Assembly: GCF_006542765.1 (NCBI RefSeq) | Contig: NZ_SKCD01000014.1 | Span: forward strand, 62,001 to 126,000 | DNA: 64,000 nt | Direction: 5' to 3' | From: Paenibacillus luteus | Lineage (GTDB): Bacteria > Bacillota > Bacilli > Paenibacillales > Paenibacillaceae | Shown: positions 17,930 through 28,158 of the stretch, in pieces | How the letters are laid out: every line of letters begins with the position of its first letter | How positions within the stretch are numbered: position 1 is the first letter of the stretch | The notes under the pieces: model-generated | What the model was told of the DNA's origin: nothing | Seen by the model: the letters and a program-made list of their open reading frames with translations, nothing else | Databases searched by the model: none | Translations under genes and position numbers: made by a program

Positions 17930-18007
17930 TAGATTAGCTATAGTATAAAGGGGGTTCCAACAGCAGCAGCCCTGCTCACCTGAGAGCAAGGCTGTTAATA
18001 TTCTAAG

Positions 18008-20821
18008 CTATTCGTTCGGATAAGAAGGATTAATAACCGCTTGGCCGCGATGCGACTGTCTTCCGGTCGCCGCATTCGGATCTAACACGCTGCGAAGCTG
18101 CTCGAAGCTTAGCTCGCTTGTTGGCTTAAACACCTCTGAGGCAGCATAGCTGCGCAGACTGTGAAGCAGTTGCCTAGCTTCCGGCTTATCCTGCTGGCCA
18201 ATTAGATCGCTCGCGCATACGAGCAGGCTTCCGCTGCCTACTTTAGCTTCAAAGATCAAGCCGAGCTTATGATTACGCTCGAAGTTGTCAATAACCTGCA
18301 CGATTGGGCGGAAATCAGCTGGCAAATCATCCAATACAAGCGAGTGCGAGTTCATCATAATCGGCCACCATTGCCAATTGCTATGGAACTCAGTCGGGAA
18401 TGCCTGGAATGCGGGATGCTGCTCATCACATAGCAAGCCTAGCGTTCCCGGTGCAGGTGCCGCATTATTTCCTTCGCAAATGGATCTAAACATCGGGTAA
18501 CACCAGAAATCTGAAGCGAAAGCCCCGTCAATATGGGAAGATAGCTGGTCCTGCTCGGCAATCAGCAGCACGCGTCCGCCTCGATCCAGCAAATCATGAA
18601 CCTCTTGGTCGAGCCGCCGGCGTACAGGAATGTCTCCATTTGCATTCGTATCGACTGCTTCCGGGTATACCCAAATGTCATAATGATTCGTGATCCCGCC
18701 CTCCTTCCATGCAAGCTGCAGCGTAAGCTTAGCTGGCGCCTTCACTTTAGACAGCTTGATTTGAAGTGTTCCTATGGAAGCCAAAGCTCCTTGCTGGGCT
18801 TCTGCAGCGTCTGTCGCGCCAGCCTCAATTAGCTGATCGCCTTGATGAAGCGACCAGTCCAGTTGAATGCCCGAGAGCTCGTTAGCACCGTAATTCGCCA
18901 TTTCCAATTGCGCTTCGAATGTCTCATTCACGGTATACGTATATCGTGGGAAACGGGCAAGCAGCACGATGTCCGAGCAAAACTCACGCCATTTCTCCGG
19001 TTCGATAAAACCTTTCGAATCCATGAACGCATCCAATACGCCGACTAGTGCCGTCCCTTGACCAGGGAAATCCTGCAGATCGAGCAATTGAAACCCGCCG
19101 AAGCCCGGCGTGCGTAAAGCGGCCTCAATTTCTTCGCGGTAGCATAGAACGGCAAGCTGCCCGGATGCTTGGAAGAAATCATCCGCTTGATCGCCCATCC
19201 CCGCCTGCCCAAGCCTTTCACGAAAAACTTCAAAATTACGTGCCTGTAGAACACCGACATATTTATCGATTTCGCCGAAGTTAGGGAATGATTGATATTG
19301 ACCGATCTCATGGCTGACGATAGGTGCTTGGATATCCGGCAGATTATGCCTGTAGTCCGTGAGCGTTGATGGATAGCTTGCCTGCACATGTCCAAGCGGC
19401 AAGTCCGCATGCGAGAACGAAGCTCTAACGATAGAACCGGCATGACCCGTGCGCATCGTCACCCAGAAATCAGATTCTTCCGTAAAGGAAGGCGCCCAGA
19501 AATAGTTATTTGCTCCTTCAGCGTATAGGCGTCTGCTGTCTCGTTCCCTGTACTCCCTCAGCAGTGCCAGCATCGCTTTGCGGCTTCCATGCAATTCGTT
19601 GCCAAGCGTAAACAACGCGAATGATGGGTGATTTCCGTATGCTTCCAGAATACGCAAGCCTTCCTCACGCAAATAGTCCGCCCTTGCTTCATCATACTCC
19701 TCATCCTCTGGATCTTGGAAGGCTCCCCAATACGGCAGCTCCGGCTCGAAATAAACGCCTAGCAAATCCGCAGCTGCAAAGCCCGCTTCTGGTGGACAAC
19801 AGGTGTGGAAGCGGTAATGGTTAATGCCATAAGCTTTCGCGATGGACAATACCTTAACCCACTCCTCCACGGTCATCGGCGAATAGCCCGTAATCGGAAA
19901 CGTCAAAGCGTCATGCTTGCCCCGCAAAAATACCTTTCGGCCATTATTCGTAAACTGAGTTCCTTCTGTGCTGAATTGACGCAGGCCGAAGCTTACAGCT
20001 TGCTCATCCCGATAGGTTCCCTGCCCGGCAATGGCCTCCAGATTAATTCCCATACGATAAAGCGCAGGAGTAAATTCGTCCCACAGCACAGCATCCTCGC
20101 CTATCACGTAATCCCATTCGACCGTTTGAGAGCCCGGCTCTGAAGAGATATTCAGTATCCTCCTTGCGTGCTTAGAGGCTGCGAGAGCTGTCCCTGCAAC
20201 ATCCGACAACTCAAATGAAAGCCGGACATCGGCAACGCTCGAAGTTTCGTTAATCAACTGAAAGACGAAACGCACCGACTTATTCGCTACATCGGGATGG
20301 ACATTAATCCGTTCCACACGGATCAATTCTGCCGCCTGTATTTCGATTCTGCCCAGCAGTCCGTTCCAGTTCGTTTGCGTGTCGGGGGATGTCATATGCC
20401 CGCCTTTTACCGGCAAGCTGCTATTATCGACCAATACCGTTAACGTATAAGTTCCCGGAGCCATCGCTCCAAATTCATAGACATGAGGCGCGCTGACACT
20501 ATTCTGCGTACCCTTCCATTCTTCGTCGATCCACACCTGCGTTATTCTTGTTCGTTCCATATACAGCCGAATAGGCTTGCCCGCCCAGGCTTCCTTAATT
20601 TCAATATCACGCTGGTACCAAGCATATCCATTTAACGGATACGTTTCGGTCAGATGGGCAACTTCCCTTGCAAGGTCGTATTCACCTTTTTTATTTTCGG
20701 CAGTCGTTCCCGGCAGTTGAATATCATCTTGCAGCTGCTCTTTATAATAATGATTGTCGATACCTTTCTTCGACTCGTCTAGTTGAAATCTCCACGTTCC
20801 CGCAATGGACTCTATCATCAT
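18008..20821 (-). CDS. Glycoside hydrolase family 2 protein (beta-galactosidase/glucuronidase-like)
   Basis: 937 residues. The N-terminal sugar-binding domain (about 5-165), immunoglobulin-like domain (170-285) and TIM barrel (290-590) are in the usual GH2 order. The acid/base Glu is in TLGNELHG (about residue 409) and the nucleophile in SHEIGQY (about 505). A C-terminal ~300-residue extension continues after the barrel. No signal peptide is present. GH2 enzymes remove beta-linked galactose, mannose, glucuronate and related residues, and the sequence does not settle which. GGAGG lies 11 bases upstream of the ATG. It follows a response regulator gene by 36 bases and ends the operon before a terminator at 17888. 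Confidence 0.9.
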   Translation of the reverse strand: MMIESIAGTWRFQLDESKKGIDNHYYKEQLQDDIQLPGTTAENKKGEYDLAREVAHLTETYPLNGYAWYQRDIEIKEAWAGKPIRLYMERTRITQVWIDEEWKGTQNSVSAPHVYEFGAMAPGTYTLTVLVDNSSLPVKGGHMTSPDTQTNWNGLLGRIEIQAAELIRVERINVHPDVANKSVRFVFQLINETSSVADVRLSFELSDVAGTALAASKHARRILNISSEPGSQTVEWDYVIGEDAVLWDEFTPALYRMGINLEAIAGQGTYRDEQAVSFGLRQFSTEGTQFTNNGRKVFLRGKHDALTFPITGYSPMTVEEWVKVLSIAKAYGINHYRFHTCCPPEAGFAAADLLGVYFEPELPYWGAFQDPEDEEYDEARADYLREEGLRILEAYGNHPSFALFTLGNELHGSRKAMLALLREYRERDSRRLYAEGANNYFWAPSFTEESDFWVTMRTGHAGSIVRASFSHADLPLGHVQASYPSTLTDYRHNLPDIQAPIVSHEIGQYQSFPNFGEIDKYVGVLQARNFEVFRERLGQAGMGDQADDFFQASGQLAVLCYREEIEAALRTPGFGGFQLLDLQDFPGQGTALVGVLDAFMDSKGFIEPEKWREFCSDIVLLARFPRYTYTVNETFEAQLEMANYGANELSGIQLDWSLHQGDQLIEAGATDAAEAQQGALASIGTLQIKLSKVKAPAKLTLQLAWKEGGITNHYDIWVYPEAVDTNANGDIPVRRRLDQEVHDLLDRGGRVLLIAEQDQLSSHIDGAFASDFWCYPMFRSICEGNNAAPAPGTLGLLCDEQHPAFQAFPTEFHSNWQWWPIMMNSHSLVLDDLPADFRPIVQVIDNFERNHKLGLIFEAKVGSGSLLVCASDLIGQQDKPEARQLLHSLRSYAASEVFKPTSELSFEQLRSVLDPNAATGRQSHRGQAVINPSYPNE

Positions 20822-20857
20822 TTCTATCCTATCCTCCAGCTCTTGGCATGATCCGCC

Positions 20858-22456
20858 TTAATGGTAATCTCTATATTCTTGCGGCGTATAGCCCGTCGTC
20901 TTCTTGAACAAATAGGCAAAATAAGCTGCGGTCTGAAATCCGACCTGCTCAGATACCTCGTACACCTTTATGCTTGGATTGTTAAGCAGCTCTTTGGCTT
21001 TATTCATGCGCGTTTCCTGTAGAAAATCAGATATTGTTTTGCCCATCTCTTTTTTGAACAGCACGCTCAAGTAACTCGCATTCAGATGATGAATTTCAGC
21101 AATTTGTTTCACTGTGATATGTTCTTGGAAATGTGCCTCCAGATACTCGGAAACCTTGCCAATCAGATTATGCCTTTGGCTGGCTTCACCTTTCTTTTCG
21201 TTAGCCATATGGCGTTGAACGTAATCGATCACAACTTCACGAATTTGCGCCTCGCTTCTGCAATCGATCAGCTTCTGCCACATCTCCAAATTCATTTCCC
21301 CGCCCAGCTCTTTATTCCATGTCTGCTTGCGAGCCAGTTCGCTGAGCACTGCCATGCCAAACGCTTGTATATACGTAAATGGCATAGAAGGCTGAGGCAT
21401 CAGCCTATCGAACACATTATTAACGTAGTCAACAACCTTATGAGCATCGGCAGCATCTTCTGTCAGCTGTATAATCTCGGGTATAATCTCTTCACGCAGA
21501 CGAAATTGTTGAAATTCGGATTCATCCAGTCGATCATAGTGCAGAATTTGCCCACTCTCCATCAAGCGGAATCTTGCCATCATGAATTTAACTTCCTTAT
21601 AAAGCGTCGGTACATCCTCCCAGACGGTACATACTCTGCTATTGCCAATCGTAACCGTTGAGCCGTACTGCTCCTGCATGACAGTTTGGATGAAAGCAAG
21701 CTGTTTTTCAATTGATGCGCGTTCAAGCGGAGTTAAATTAATGTGCAAGGCCACGATTTCATCGGTGACGGTCTTTGCGACATAAACATGATCAAAATCA
21801 CTTAAGCCGATATGGACCGTTCTCAAAAATCCGTTGCTGATCACAACCCGCTCTCTTGCGTCCTGCACCGAGGAATGAAAGTGATCATAGCCCAAAACGA
21901 TTAAGCCGATTTCTTGGTTGCTTGCAGGAAGCTCCAGCAGGCTGCCCCATGAATGCAGCATTTGGGCATGAATGCCTGCCTCCCCAATAACATCGGATAC
22001 GAACCGTTCTCTGACGATATCGAGGCTGCCGGATACTTTCTGCTGCAGCTCCTGTGCTTGATTCTCGATTTGCTTTAGCTTAGTCAATGTCTTGCGGAAC
22101 CCGATAAGCTTGCTCTCTACCTCTTCCACTTTAATCGGCTTCAACACATACGCTTGCGCCCCAACGTTCATCGCTTCCTGTACGAATTCGAATTCGTTGT
22201 AGCCGCTGATCATCAGCACTTGAAGCTGCGGCTGAGTGGCTTTAAGCTTTGCTACAAGCTCAATTCCCGTCATAACAGGCATAGATACATCTGATATCAA
22301 CACATCAATAGAAGTATTCCGCAATATGTCGAGCGCTTCTTGACCGGACTCTGCGGTGAAAGGGCTATCGTAGCCTAACTCCTTCCACTTGATATAGCGC
22401 ACCAGCCCCTGAATATGGGTAGGCTCATCATCCACAATCAACGCTTGTAACAACAT
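20858..22456 (-). CDS. YesN-type response regulator with AraC DNA-binding domain
   Basis: 532 residues. Receiver: DD at 9-10, phospho-Asp about 56 (LISDVSMP), Lys in YVLKPIK. The middle region (about 130-420) is typical of this class. The C-terminal AraC domain shows TVKQIAEIHHLNASYLSVLFKK-type first helix-turn-helix and a second ending TGYTPQEYRD. Its ATG overlaps the stop codon of the upstream kinase by one base (TAATG), a translational-coupling arrangement. It probably controls the LplB/YtcP-type importer upstream and the GH2 gene downstream. Confidence 0.92.
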   Translation of the reverse strand: MLLQALIVDDEPTHIQGLVRYIKWKELGYDSPFTAESGQEALDILRNTSIDVLISDVSMPVMTGIELVAKLKATQPQLQVLMISGYNEFEFVQEAMNVGAQAYVLKPIKVEEVESKLIGFRKTLTKLKQIENQAQELQQKVSGSLDIVRERFVSDVIGEAGIHAQMLHSWGSLLELPASNQEIGLIVLGYDHFHSSVQDARERVVISNGFLRTVHIGLSDFDHVYVAKTVTDEIVALHINLTPLERASIEKQLAFIQTVMQEQYGSTVTIGNSRVCTVWEDVPTLYKEVKFMMARFRLMESGQILHYDRLDESEFQQFRLREEIIPEIIQLTEDAADAHKVVDYVNNVFDRLMPQPSMPFTYIQAFGMAVLSELARKQTWNKELGGEMNLEMWQKLIDCRSEAQIREVVIDYVQRHMANEKKGEASQRHNLIGKVSEYLEAHFQEHITVKQIAEIHHLNASYLSVLFKKEMGKTISDFLQETRMNKAKELLNNPSIKVYEVSEQVGFQTAAYFAYLFKKTTGYTPQEYRDYH

Positions 22457-24243
22457 TACATCACCTTCCTAATCTGCGGCTTATGAACGCTTGCCGGTAT
22501 GATAATCGTTGCCGCCGTCCATTCGTTCTCTTTGCTGTCGATGGTAAATTCATGCTTGTTCTCAAAATAGAGCTGGAGCCGCTCGCGAATATTAGCCGTA
22601 CCGTATCCGTTTCCGTTCCCCGCCTGCTTTCCTAATTGAATCTGTTCCAGCAGCTCGCTTGAGATGCCTATCCCGTTATCGAACACCTCGAATCGAATGT
22701 TGTCTTGTTCGAGCTGCGCCGAAATTCGGATAACGCCGCCCTTCTTCCCTGTAATGTTGCCATGCAAATAACAATTTTCCACAATAGGCTGTAATAACAG
22801 CTTGATGGTGTAAAGCTCCAGCAGCTCTTGCTCGATATGCCACTCGATGGTCACCCTTCCCGGATAACGCATTTCTTGAATGTCCAAATAAGCTCTCACA
22901 TGATCAAGTTCGCCCTTTATTTGTATAACATTAATTTTATTGTCCAGCGCCAGACGGTAAAAGGCGGTCAAGGCGTCTATAGTGCGCAGCTGTTTTTCGT
23001 CTTGAAGATCCAGCGCACGCCACCTTAGCAAACTTAACGAATTGTATATAAAATGCGGATTGATTTGAGCCTGCAGCGCTTTGAATGATTGCTCGCGTTC
23101 CTTGAGCTTCGCTTGCGTAATGTCTTCAACGAGCATACCCAGACGGCCGGACATCGAATTAAACAAAATTTCCAGATCGCCGAGCTCATCTTTAGCCGTA
23201 TTGCGAATACTGACATCGAATTGTCCTTGACTAACATCGTACATGCGCGTGCCAAGCTTACGAATCCGCCATACGACATTTTTCAGCACCGTCATGATCA
23301 AAAAAGTCGAACAAAGCAGAAATAAAAAAATAACAGCAATAATGCCGTATAAAATCGTCTTGGACTGGCGCTCAAGCTGATCCATCTGGATCAGCGCGGC
23401 CACATGCCAGTTCGAATCAATCGGCCTGACCATAAGCAGATTGCCACCCACCATTACGCCGTCAGATAGGCTCGCTTCATTCCAGTGATTGTTCAGCGTT
23501 GTCGATTGAATCTTTAATCCGATTTTTTCTGGATCGGAGGAAACGATGATCGTGCCGTAATCGTCAATAATCGATAATTCACCCGAACCGCTGAACGGCT
23601 GATTAAAAAGGTTGCCGAAGACCGACTTATAGTCTAGCAGCATATAAATAATGCCCTGCATATTGCCGGCAGGACTCATCACTTTATGGGAGATTACAAG
23701 CTTATCCTTGTTTACATTGCTCCATATTAACGAGCTTGAAGCCTCGGCCGTTTTTGTGAACCAATCCGTTTCATTTAAGCCAGGCTGTAACATACGCCCT
23801 TCCGGCTTCCAAAGTAATCGTCCATCCTGCACAAGCGTCGGATTCGTGTGATAAATTCGAAAATCGTCGATACCCGGCAAATATTTACTCGTGAATACGA
23901 ATGAACGGTCCACATACTCGACTGTGTTCAACTGCTCGAACATATCCGAATAATCGCGGCTTAATCGCGAGATTAGTTCCCCGTCCGTTGCCGTCCGCGT
24001 GGCAAGCACATCGTAGCTCTGCTTGCGAAAGTCTATATTTTGAACAGTTTGGCGCATCGCTTCATTAATGGTAACCAAATAATTCGCTCTGAAGCTTTCA
24101 AGCGCAAGATAACCCGCTCCAATGCCTAAAAAGATCGTGGGAACAAAAATAATCGCTCCATAAAGAATTAATATTTTTGTACGAAGATTCATTTTCTGGG
24201 TGTACTTGATAACGATTCGTTCAAGGCTGCGGCGAAATTGCAT
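22456..24243 (-). CDS. YesM-type sensor histidine kinase
   Basis: About 595 residues. The open frame extends to 24324, but GGAGGG lies only a few bases ahead of the paired ATGs at 24241-24246, so the start is placed there (MQFRRSLER); the extension crosses the terminator stem and is unlikely. Two membrane segments flank an extracellular Cache-like domain, followed by a HAMP linker. The acceptor His is in INPHFIYNSLSLLRW, and the ATPase domain has VENCYLHG, FDNGIGI and GYGTANIRERL. It forms a coupled pair with the regulator downstream. The gene sits immediately after the binding-protein terminator, so it is expressed by read-through or from a weak local promoter. Confidence 0.92.
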   Translation of the reverse strand: MQFRRSLERIVIKYTQKMNLRTKILILYGAIIFVPTIFLGIGAGYLALESFRANYLVTINEAMRQTVQNIDFRKQSYDVLATRTATDGELISRLSRDYSDMFEQLNTVEYVDRSFVFTSKYLPGIDDFRIYHTNPTLVQDGRLLWKPEGRMLQPGLNETDWFTKTAEASSSLIWSNVNKDKLVISHKVMSPAGNMQGIIYMLLDYKSVFGNLFNQPFSGSGELSIIDDYGTIIVSSDPEKIGLKIQSTTLNNHWNEASLSDGVMVGGNLLMVRPIDSNWHVAALIQMDQLERQSKTILYGIIAVIFLFLLCSTFLIMTVLKNVVWRIRKLGTRMYDVSQGQFDVSIRNTAKDELGDLEILFNSMSGRLGMLVEDITQAKLKEREQSFKALQAQINPHFIYNSLSLLRWRALDLQDEKQLRTIDALTAFYRLALDNKINVIQIKGELDHVRAYLDIQEMRYPGRVTIEWHIEQELLELYTIKLLLQPIVENCYLHGNITGKKGGVIRISAQLEQDNIRFEVFDNGIGISSELLEQIQLGKQAGNGNGYGTANIRERLQLYFENKHEFTIDSKENEWTAATIIIPASVHKPQIRKVM

Positions 24244-24286
24244 CATATCCCTCCTTTCCGTATTGTAATCGTATTCGTAACAATGG

Positions 24287-24319
24287 AAAAGGGAGCAACC
24301 TCCTAGAAGGGGTTGCTCC
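24287..24319 (-). terminator. Terminator between binding protein and sensor kinase genes
   Basis: A perfect 9-bp stem GGAGCAACC/GGTTGCTCC (24292-24300, 24311-24319) with TTTT after it on the minus strand. Only about 40 bases separate it from the kinase start, so it may reduce rather than stop downstream expression. Confidence 0.7.
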
Positions 24320-24333
24320 ACCATCGTTTACAG

Positions 24334-26034
24334 CTAGCCTTGTTCTTTCAACAGCACTTCATATTGCTCCTGCCATTCTTGCTTAACTTCAGTCCAGTGT
24401 CCACGTTTCTCAAGGGCATCACGGAACGCCTGCCAGGTTGCTTCGAACTGCTCGTCGCTTTTGGACATGATGAATTTCGCTCTATACTCTTTGCGAATGT
24501 TTTCGAGCTCAGGCAAGTATTTCTCTAGCAGTCCGCCTCCCTTCGCTTTAACCAAGTCATAGGTTTGCGTGCTGCGCACGGCTCCCATTTGTCCAACCGT
24601 TTCCGTCATTTTCGACGTTTTGTCGTTTCCGACTTTATCTCCTTCACCGTAATTCCACCACGGATACCAGTCATTATTGTAGGAAGAAATCATATACAGC
24701 TCTGGCGTAACTTTCGCTTTCTGCGCAGGCTCGCCGGAATTACGTGCTTTATCATATTCTGCATCAATATATTTCCATCGTCCTAGCGGCTGATCGACCC
24801 AGCCCCAGAACGTTCCTTCTGGTCCTTCGTTAACGACTTGCTGCTGATCCGCTTTAGGCTGAAGCGTGTAATCAAGGAACTTTAGAACCGCCTCTAGATT
24901 TTTGGAATCTTTGCTAAGGTAGACGTCATATCCTGGATACGGGTTGATGACAGTGTTCGCTCCAAGCGCCTCAACGCCCTCTACCTTAGGGAATGGAACG
25001 ACTTCATAGAACCAGCCTGGCTCAGTCGGGCCGTCCAGCGTCTCCCAGATTGAATTATCTACGTTAAAGAAGGAGCCTACGTTCATCGCTACGCGTCCAG
25101 CTTTGTTTTTCTCTTTGTAGCGTTCCTTTTTATCGGTTACAACCTCTGGGTCCACCAGATTGGAACGATACATTTTGTTGATCCATTGGTAAGCCGCTTT
25201 ATACTGTGGGTCGTCATACAAGAGGACAAGTTCGTCACCCTTCTTTTCTACCGGGATAATACCGCCTCCTGTCGTTACGCCAAATGCGCTCAAAATCGCA
25301 TTTTCATCATTCCAGCCAGCCGTATCGTTAGGATCCATTAAGAAGCTAAGCGGAATCAGCGGCTTGCCTGACGCGTCTTTTTGCTCAGCGGCTTTTTTTA
25401 AGTACGCTTCAACGCCTTCAATCGTAGCCAAATCCGCTTTGGTCATTCCGGCTTTCTCCAGAACGTCCGTACGAACAAGCCATGTTTGCGACGCCCAGCC
25501 CGGCCATGGATTGTCAGGGTTTTGGTCGAACCAGGTCGGAATGGACCAAATATGCCCGTCCGCATCCTTCATTTGGTCCAAATATAGCTTAGGAATCGCT
25601 GCAAGGTTAGGATATTGATCAGGCATATCGAAATATTGCTCTACTGACAGAATTTTATTGGAACGGATCATCGCTGCTTTTACGATTTCGCTGCGGTTGA
25701 AGACAGCTGCATCTTCGAAGCCGCCCGTATTCAGCTTCAAGTTAAGCGCCGTGACGGCGTCACCTTGAGTAGCTTCAAGCACAACCTCAATGCCCGGCTC
25801 CGCTTCCTTCCAATTTTTTTGGACAAGGCTATCATTATTAACCGTTGCCGACCAGCCCAACCATAGATTGAATTTCTGTGAGCCTTTTGTCGTTTCCGTT
25901 CCGCCTTGCGCCGCATTCGTGCTTTTTGGTTCGTTCTTAGGTGTGTTTGAGCCTGAACATCCTGCGACCACAGAAAGCAATACCACCGCGGACATGGCCA
26001 TTAAACCGGTCTTCTTTACCCATTTGCTCTGCAT
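24334..26034 (-). CDS. ABC transporter solute-binding lipoprotein (LplA/YtcQ-like)
   Basis: About 566 residues. ATG 26032-26034 is preferred over the upstream ATG at 26061 because AAGGGGAG precedes it. The lipobox VAGC gives Cys 26, followed by a Pro/Thr/Asn linker. The length (over 550) and the C-terminal region with repeated Glu/Lys/Trp (QFEATWQAFRDALEKRG) fit the large binding proteins that work with LplB- and YtcP-type permeases. It captures an oligosaccharide outside the cell. It is third in the operon after the two permeases (73-base gap). The downstream terminator sets it apart from the kinase. Confidence 0.92.
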   Translation of the reverse strand: MQSKWVKKTGLMAMSAVVLLSVVAGCSGSNTPKNEPKSTNAAQGGTETTKGSQKFNLWLGWSATVNNDSLVQKNWKEAEPGIEVVLEATQGDAVTALNLKLNTGGFEDAAVFNRSEIVKAAMIRSNKILSVEQYFDMPDQYPNLAAIPKLYLDQMKDADGHIWSIPTWFDQNPDNPWPGWASQTWLVRTDVLEKAGMTKADLATIEGVEAYLKKAAEQKDASGKPLIPLSFLMDPNDTAGWNDENAILSAFGVTTGGGIIPVEKKGDELVLLYDDPQYKAAYQWINKMYRSNLVDPEVVTDKKERYKEKNKAGRVAMNVGSFFNVDNSIWETLDGPTEPGWFYEVVPFPKVEGVEALGANTVINPYPGYDVYLSKDSKNLEAVLKFLDYTLQPKADQQQVVNEGPEGTFWGWVDQPLGRWKYIDAEYDKARNSGEPAQKAKVTPELYMISSYNNDWYPWWNYGEGDKVGNDKTSKMTETVGQMGAVRSTQTYDLVKAKGGGLLEKYLPELENIRKEYRAKFIMSKSDEQFEATWQAFRDALEKRGHWTEVKQEWQEQYEVLLKEQG

Positions 26035-26106
26035 GCTTATTTCTCCCCTTTTCACTTGCATGATTAACGGTATGTGATGATGCCCAATACCCTAAAGTAG
26101 CCGCTC

Positions 26107-27003
26107 CTATCCTTTGACGGAGCCGATCAATACACCCTTCACGAAGTACTTCTGAAGGAAAGGATAAACACATAGAATCGGAATCGCGCTGACCATTACC
26201 GTCGCCATTTTGACCGACATGAGCGTCACGTTCTGCATTTGCGTTCCTCTTGCGAGTGCTTCCTGATTCGAGTTCGAGCCCAAGATGGCCGACATATCCT
26301 GCGCCGACAACAGTTGCTGCAGAAACGTTTGTACGGGAATCAAATCTTGCTTGGTTACATAGAATGCTCCAGCGAACCAATCATTCCAATGACCTACGGC
26401 TGTGAACAATCCGATTGCCGCAAGCATTGGCTTCGACAGCGGGACGATGATTTGAAGCAATACGCGGAATGGCCCTGCGCCATCCAGCTCCGCCGACTCA
26501 ACAAGTGCCTCTGGAATACCTTGAATGAACTTCAGCATGACAAACATATTCCAGGCAGAGAACATACCCGGTATGATATAAACCAAGAAATTGTTTATAA
26601 GACCCAAATTATAGAGCTGAATATAGAGGGGGACAAGTCCGCCGCTGAAGAGCATCGTGAGCAAAATATAGCTCAGAATCGATTTGCGGAATGGCACCTT
26701 CGTATAAGATAAACCGAATGCCACCATCAGTGTGACCATAAGGCCAGCTATCGTACCTGCAATGGTACGAAGGATCGTAATGAGATAAGCATGCTGGATC
26801 ACTTCGTTGCCAAGCACGATTTCATAGTTGATTAGTGTAAATGCCCGTGGCAACAAATATACGCCGCCCTTCGCTGCGTCGGTTCCCTCATTCAGTGAGA
26901 TCGCCAGCATATACGCGAATGGATAGAGCACGGATAAACATAGCAGAAGCATAAGAACAATAAGAATGATTTGGGAAATGATCTCTCCAGATGTACGTTT
27001 CAT
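26107..27003 (-). CDS. Carbohydrate ABC transporter permease, YtcP/LplC-type
   Basis: 298 residues with about six membrane segments. The EAA loop is seen as ESAELDGAGPFRVLLQIIV, and the C-terminus QKYFVKGVLIGSVKG is typical of this class. It starts three bases after the stop of the LplB-type permease gene, so the two are translated together and form the importer channel for the binding protein at 24334-26034. Confidence 0.93.
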   Translation of the reverse strand: MKRTSGEIISQIILIVLMLLLCLSVLYPFAYMLAISLNEGTDAAKGGVYLLPRAFTLINYEIVLGNEVIQHAYLITILRTIAGTIAGLMVTLMVAFGLSYTKVPFRKSILSYILLTMLFSGGLVPLYIQLYNLGLINNFLVYIIPGMFSAWNMFVMLKFIQGIPEALVESAELDGAGPFRVLLQIIVPLSKPMLAAIGLFTAVGHWNDWFAGAFYVTKQDLIPVQTFLQQLLSAQDMSAILGSNSNQEALARGTQMQNVTLMSVKMATVMVSAIPILCVYPFLQKYFVKGVLIGSVKG

Positions 27004-27006
27004 CGA

Positions 27007-27900
27007 TTACCATAACCCCTCGCCATTCAATTTTCTAGATATCTGATTCGTGAGCACCACTAGAATAAGACCGATAACGGATGACAGGAGACCGATTGCT
27101 GTAGCCATTCCGAAATACCCCTGTTGAAGGCCGGTTCGAAGCACATACGTATCGAGAACGTCCGCCACCTGCATGTTCGCCGGATTCAAGAGCGGATAAA
27201 TTTGATCCATGCCCACGGTAATCAAACTTGGAATGCTAAGAATGAGAACGATTGAAACCGTCGGGATCATGCCTGGCAGCGTAACATGCCGGATTTGCGC
27301 CCACTTCCCTGCGCCTTCCACCTTGGCTGCTTCATACTGCTGAGGATCAATAGCTGTAATGGCTGCGAGATAAAGAATCGTATTCCATCCTACTTCCTTC
27401 CACAATCCACTGGAGACGATCATCGGTCTGAACCAGCTCTCCGAGCCTAGGAAGAAGATAGGCTCTCCGCCCATTTTTGTAATCAAATCATTCGCCAAGC
27501 CGCCGTCTAACGTAAGAAATGATTGCAAAATATAAGCGACAACAATCCATGAGAAGAAATGAGGCAGGTAGCTGACCGATTGAACGAATCTTTTGAAGCC
27601 TGCACTCACCAATTCATTAATCATAATGGCCAATATAATTGGAGCCGGAAATCCGAATACAAATTTTAATACCGAGATGAACAATGTGTTTTTGACAACG
27701 ATCCAAAACTGAGGCTCTTGCAGAAACGTGAAGTTTTGCAATCCAACCCAAGCGCTGTCCCATATGGAGGACCCGATCTGAAAATCGCGGAATGCGATTT
27801 GAATGCCCGCCATAGGAACATAATTAAATAGAAACAAAAGCAAAACTGCCGGTAAAATCATGACATATTGCCAACGATATTTGTATAGTTGTGCTAACAT
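27007..27900 (-). CDS. Carbohydrate ABC transporter permease, LplB-type
   Basis: 297 residues. The first membrane segment (MILPAVLLLFLFNYVPM) and the EAA loop (YEAAKVEGAGKWAQIRHVTLPGM) are typical of LplB-like permeases. It is the first gene of the importer operon. AAGGAGG lies about 11 bases upstream of the ATG. A possible -10 (TACAAT) is in the 60 bases upstream, but no clear -35 is seen, so activation by the operon's YesN-type regulator is likely. Confidence 0.93.
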   Translation of the reverse strand: MLAQLYKYRWQYVMILPAVLLLFLFNYVPMAGIQIAFRDFQIGSSIWDSAWVGLQNFTFLQEPQFWIVVKNTLFISVLKFVFGFPAPIILAIMINELVSAGFKRFVQSVSYLPHFFSWIVVAYILQSFLTLDGGLANDLITKMGGEPIFFLGSESWFRPMIVSSGLWKEVGWNTILYLAAITAIDPQQYEAAKVEGAGKWAQIRHVTLPGMIPTVSIVLILSIPSLITVGMDQIYPLLNPANMQVADVLDTYVLRTGLQQGYFGMATAIGLLSSVIGLILVVLTNQISRKLNGEGLW

Positions 27901-28006
27901 GATGTCGCATTCCTCCTTCTGTTATACATTGTAAGGGGTTTCAAATAGGTAAACCATATAACGTTGATTGGATTTTCATCGTAATGATTTGCTCTTTGTA
28001 CGATAA

Positions 28007-28037
28007 CAAAAAACAAGCGGCCATGAGGCCGCCTGTT
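28007..28037 (-). terminator. Terminator after the AraC regulator gene
   Basis: GCGGCC-N4-GGCCGC stem (28017-28022 with 28027-28032), flanked by partly paired AACA/TGTT, followed by six T on the minus strand. It lies about 120 bases past the stop at 28159 and upstream of the importer operon. Confidence 0.75.
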
Positions 28038-28158
28038 AATATCTTCATTTTTTTCTTGAGAATGCTTATTGTTACCTTATCCATTTGGAGAAAAAGGACC
28101 GCTTGCTGCGTTTATTCTACACCTTTATTCACCAAAACGAGCACGGAGAGTACAAATG

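Noticed and set aside
17968..17993. A second terminator just after the GH2 stop codon
   Set aside because: The stem is good but no T-tract follows on the minus strand; the stem at 17888-17929 is the better terminator.
27901..27990. A shared operator between the importer operons at 27900 and 40277 (AATCAACGT in both upstream regions)
   Set aside because: Only about nine bases match, at different distances from the start and with no shared promoter layout, so chance cannot be excluded.
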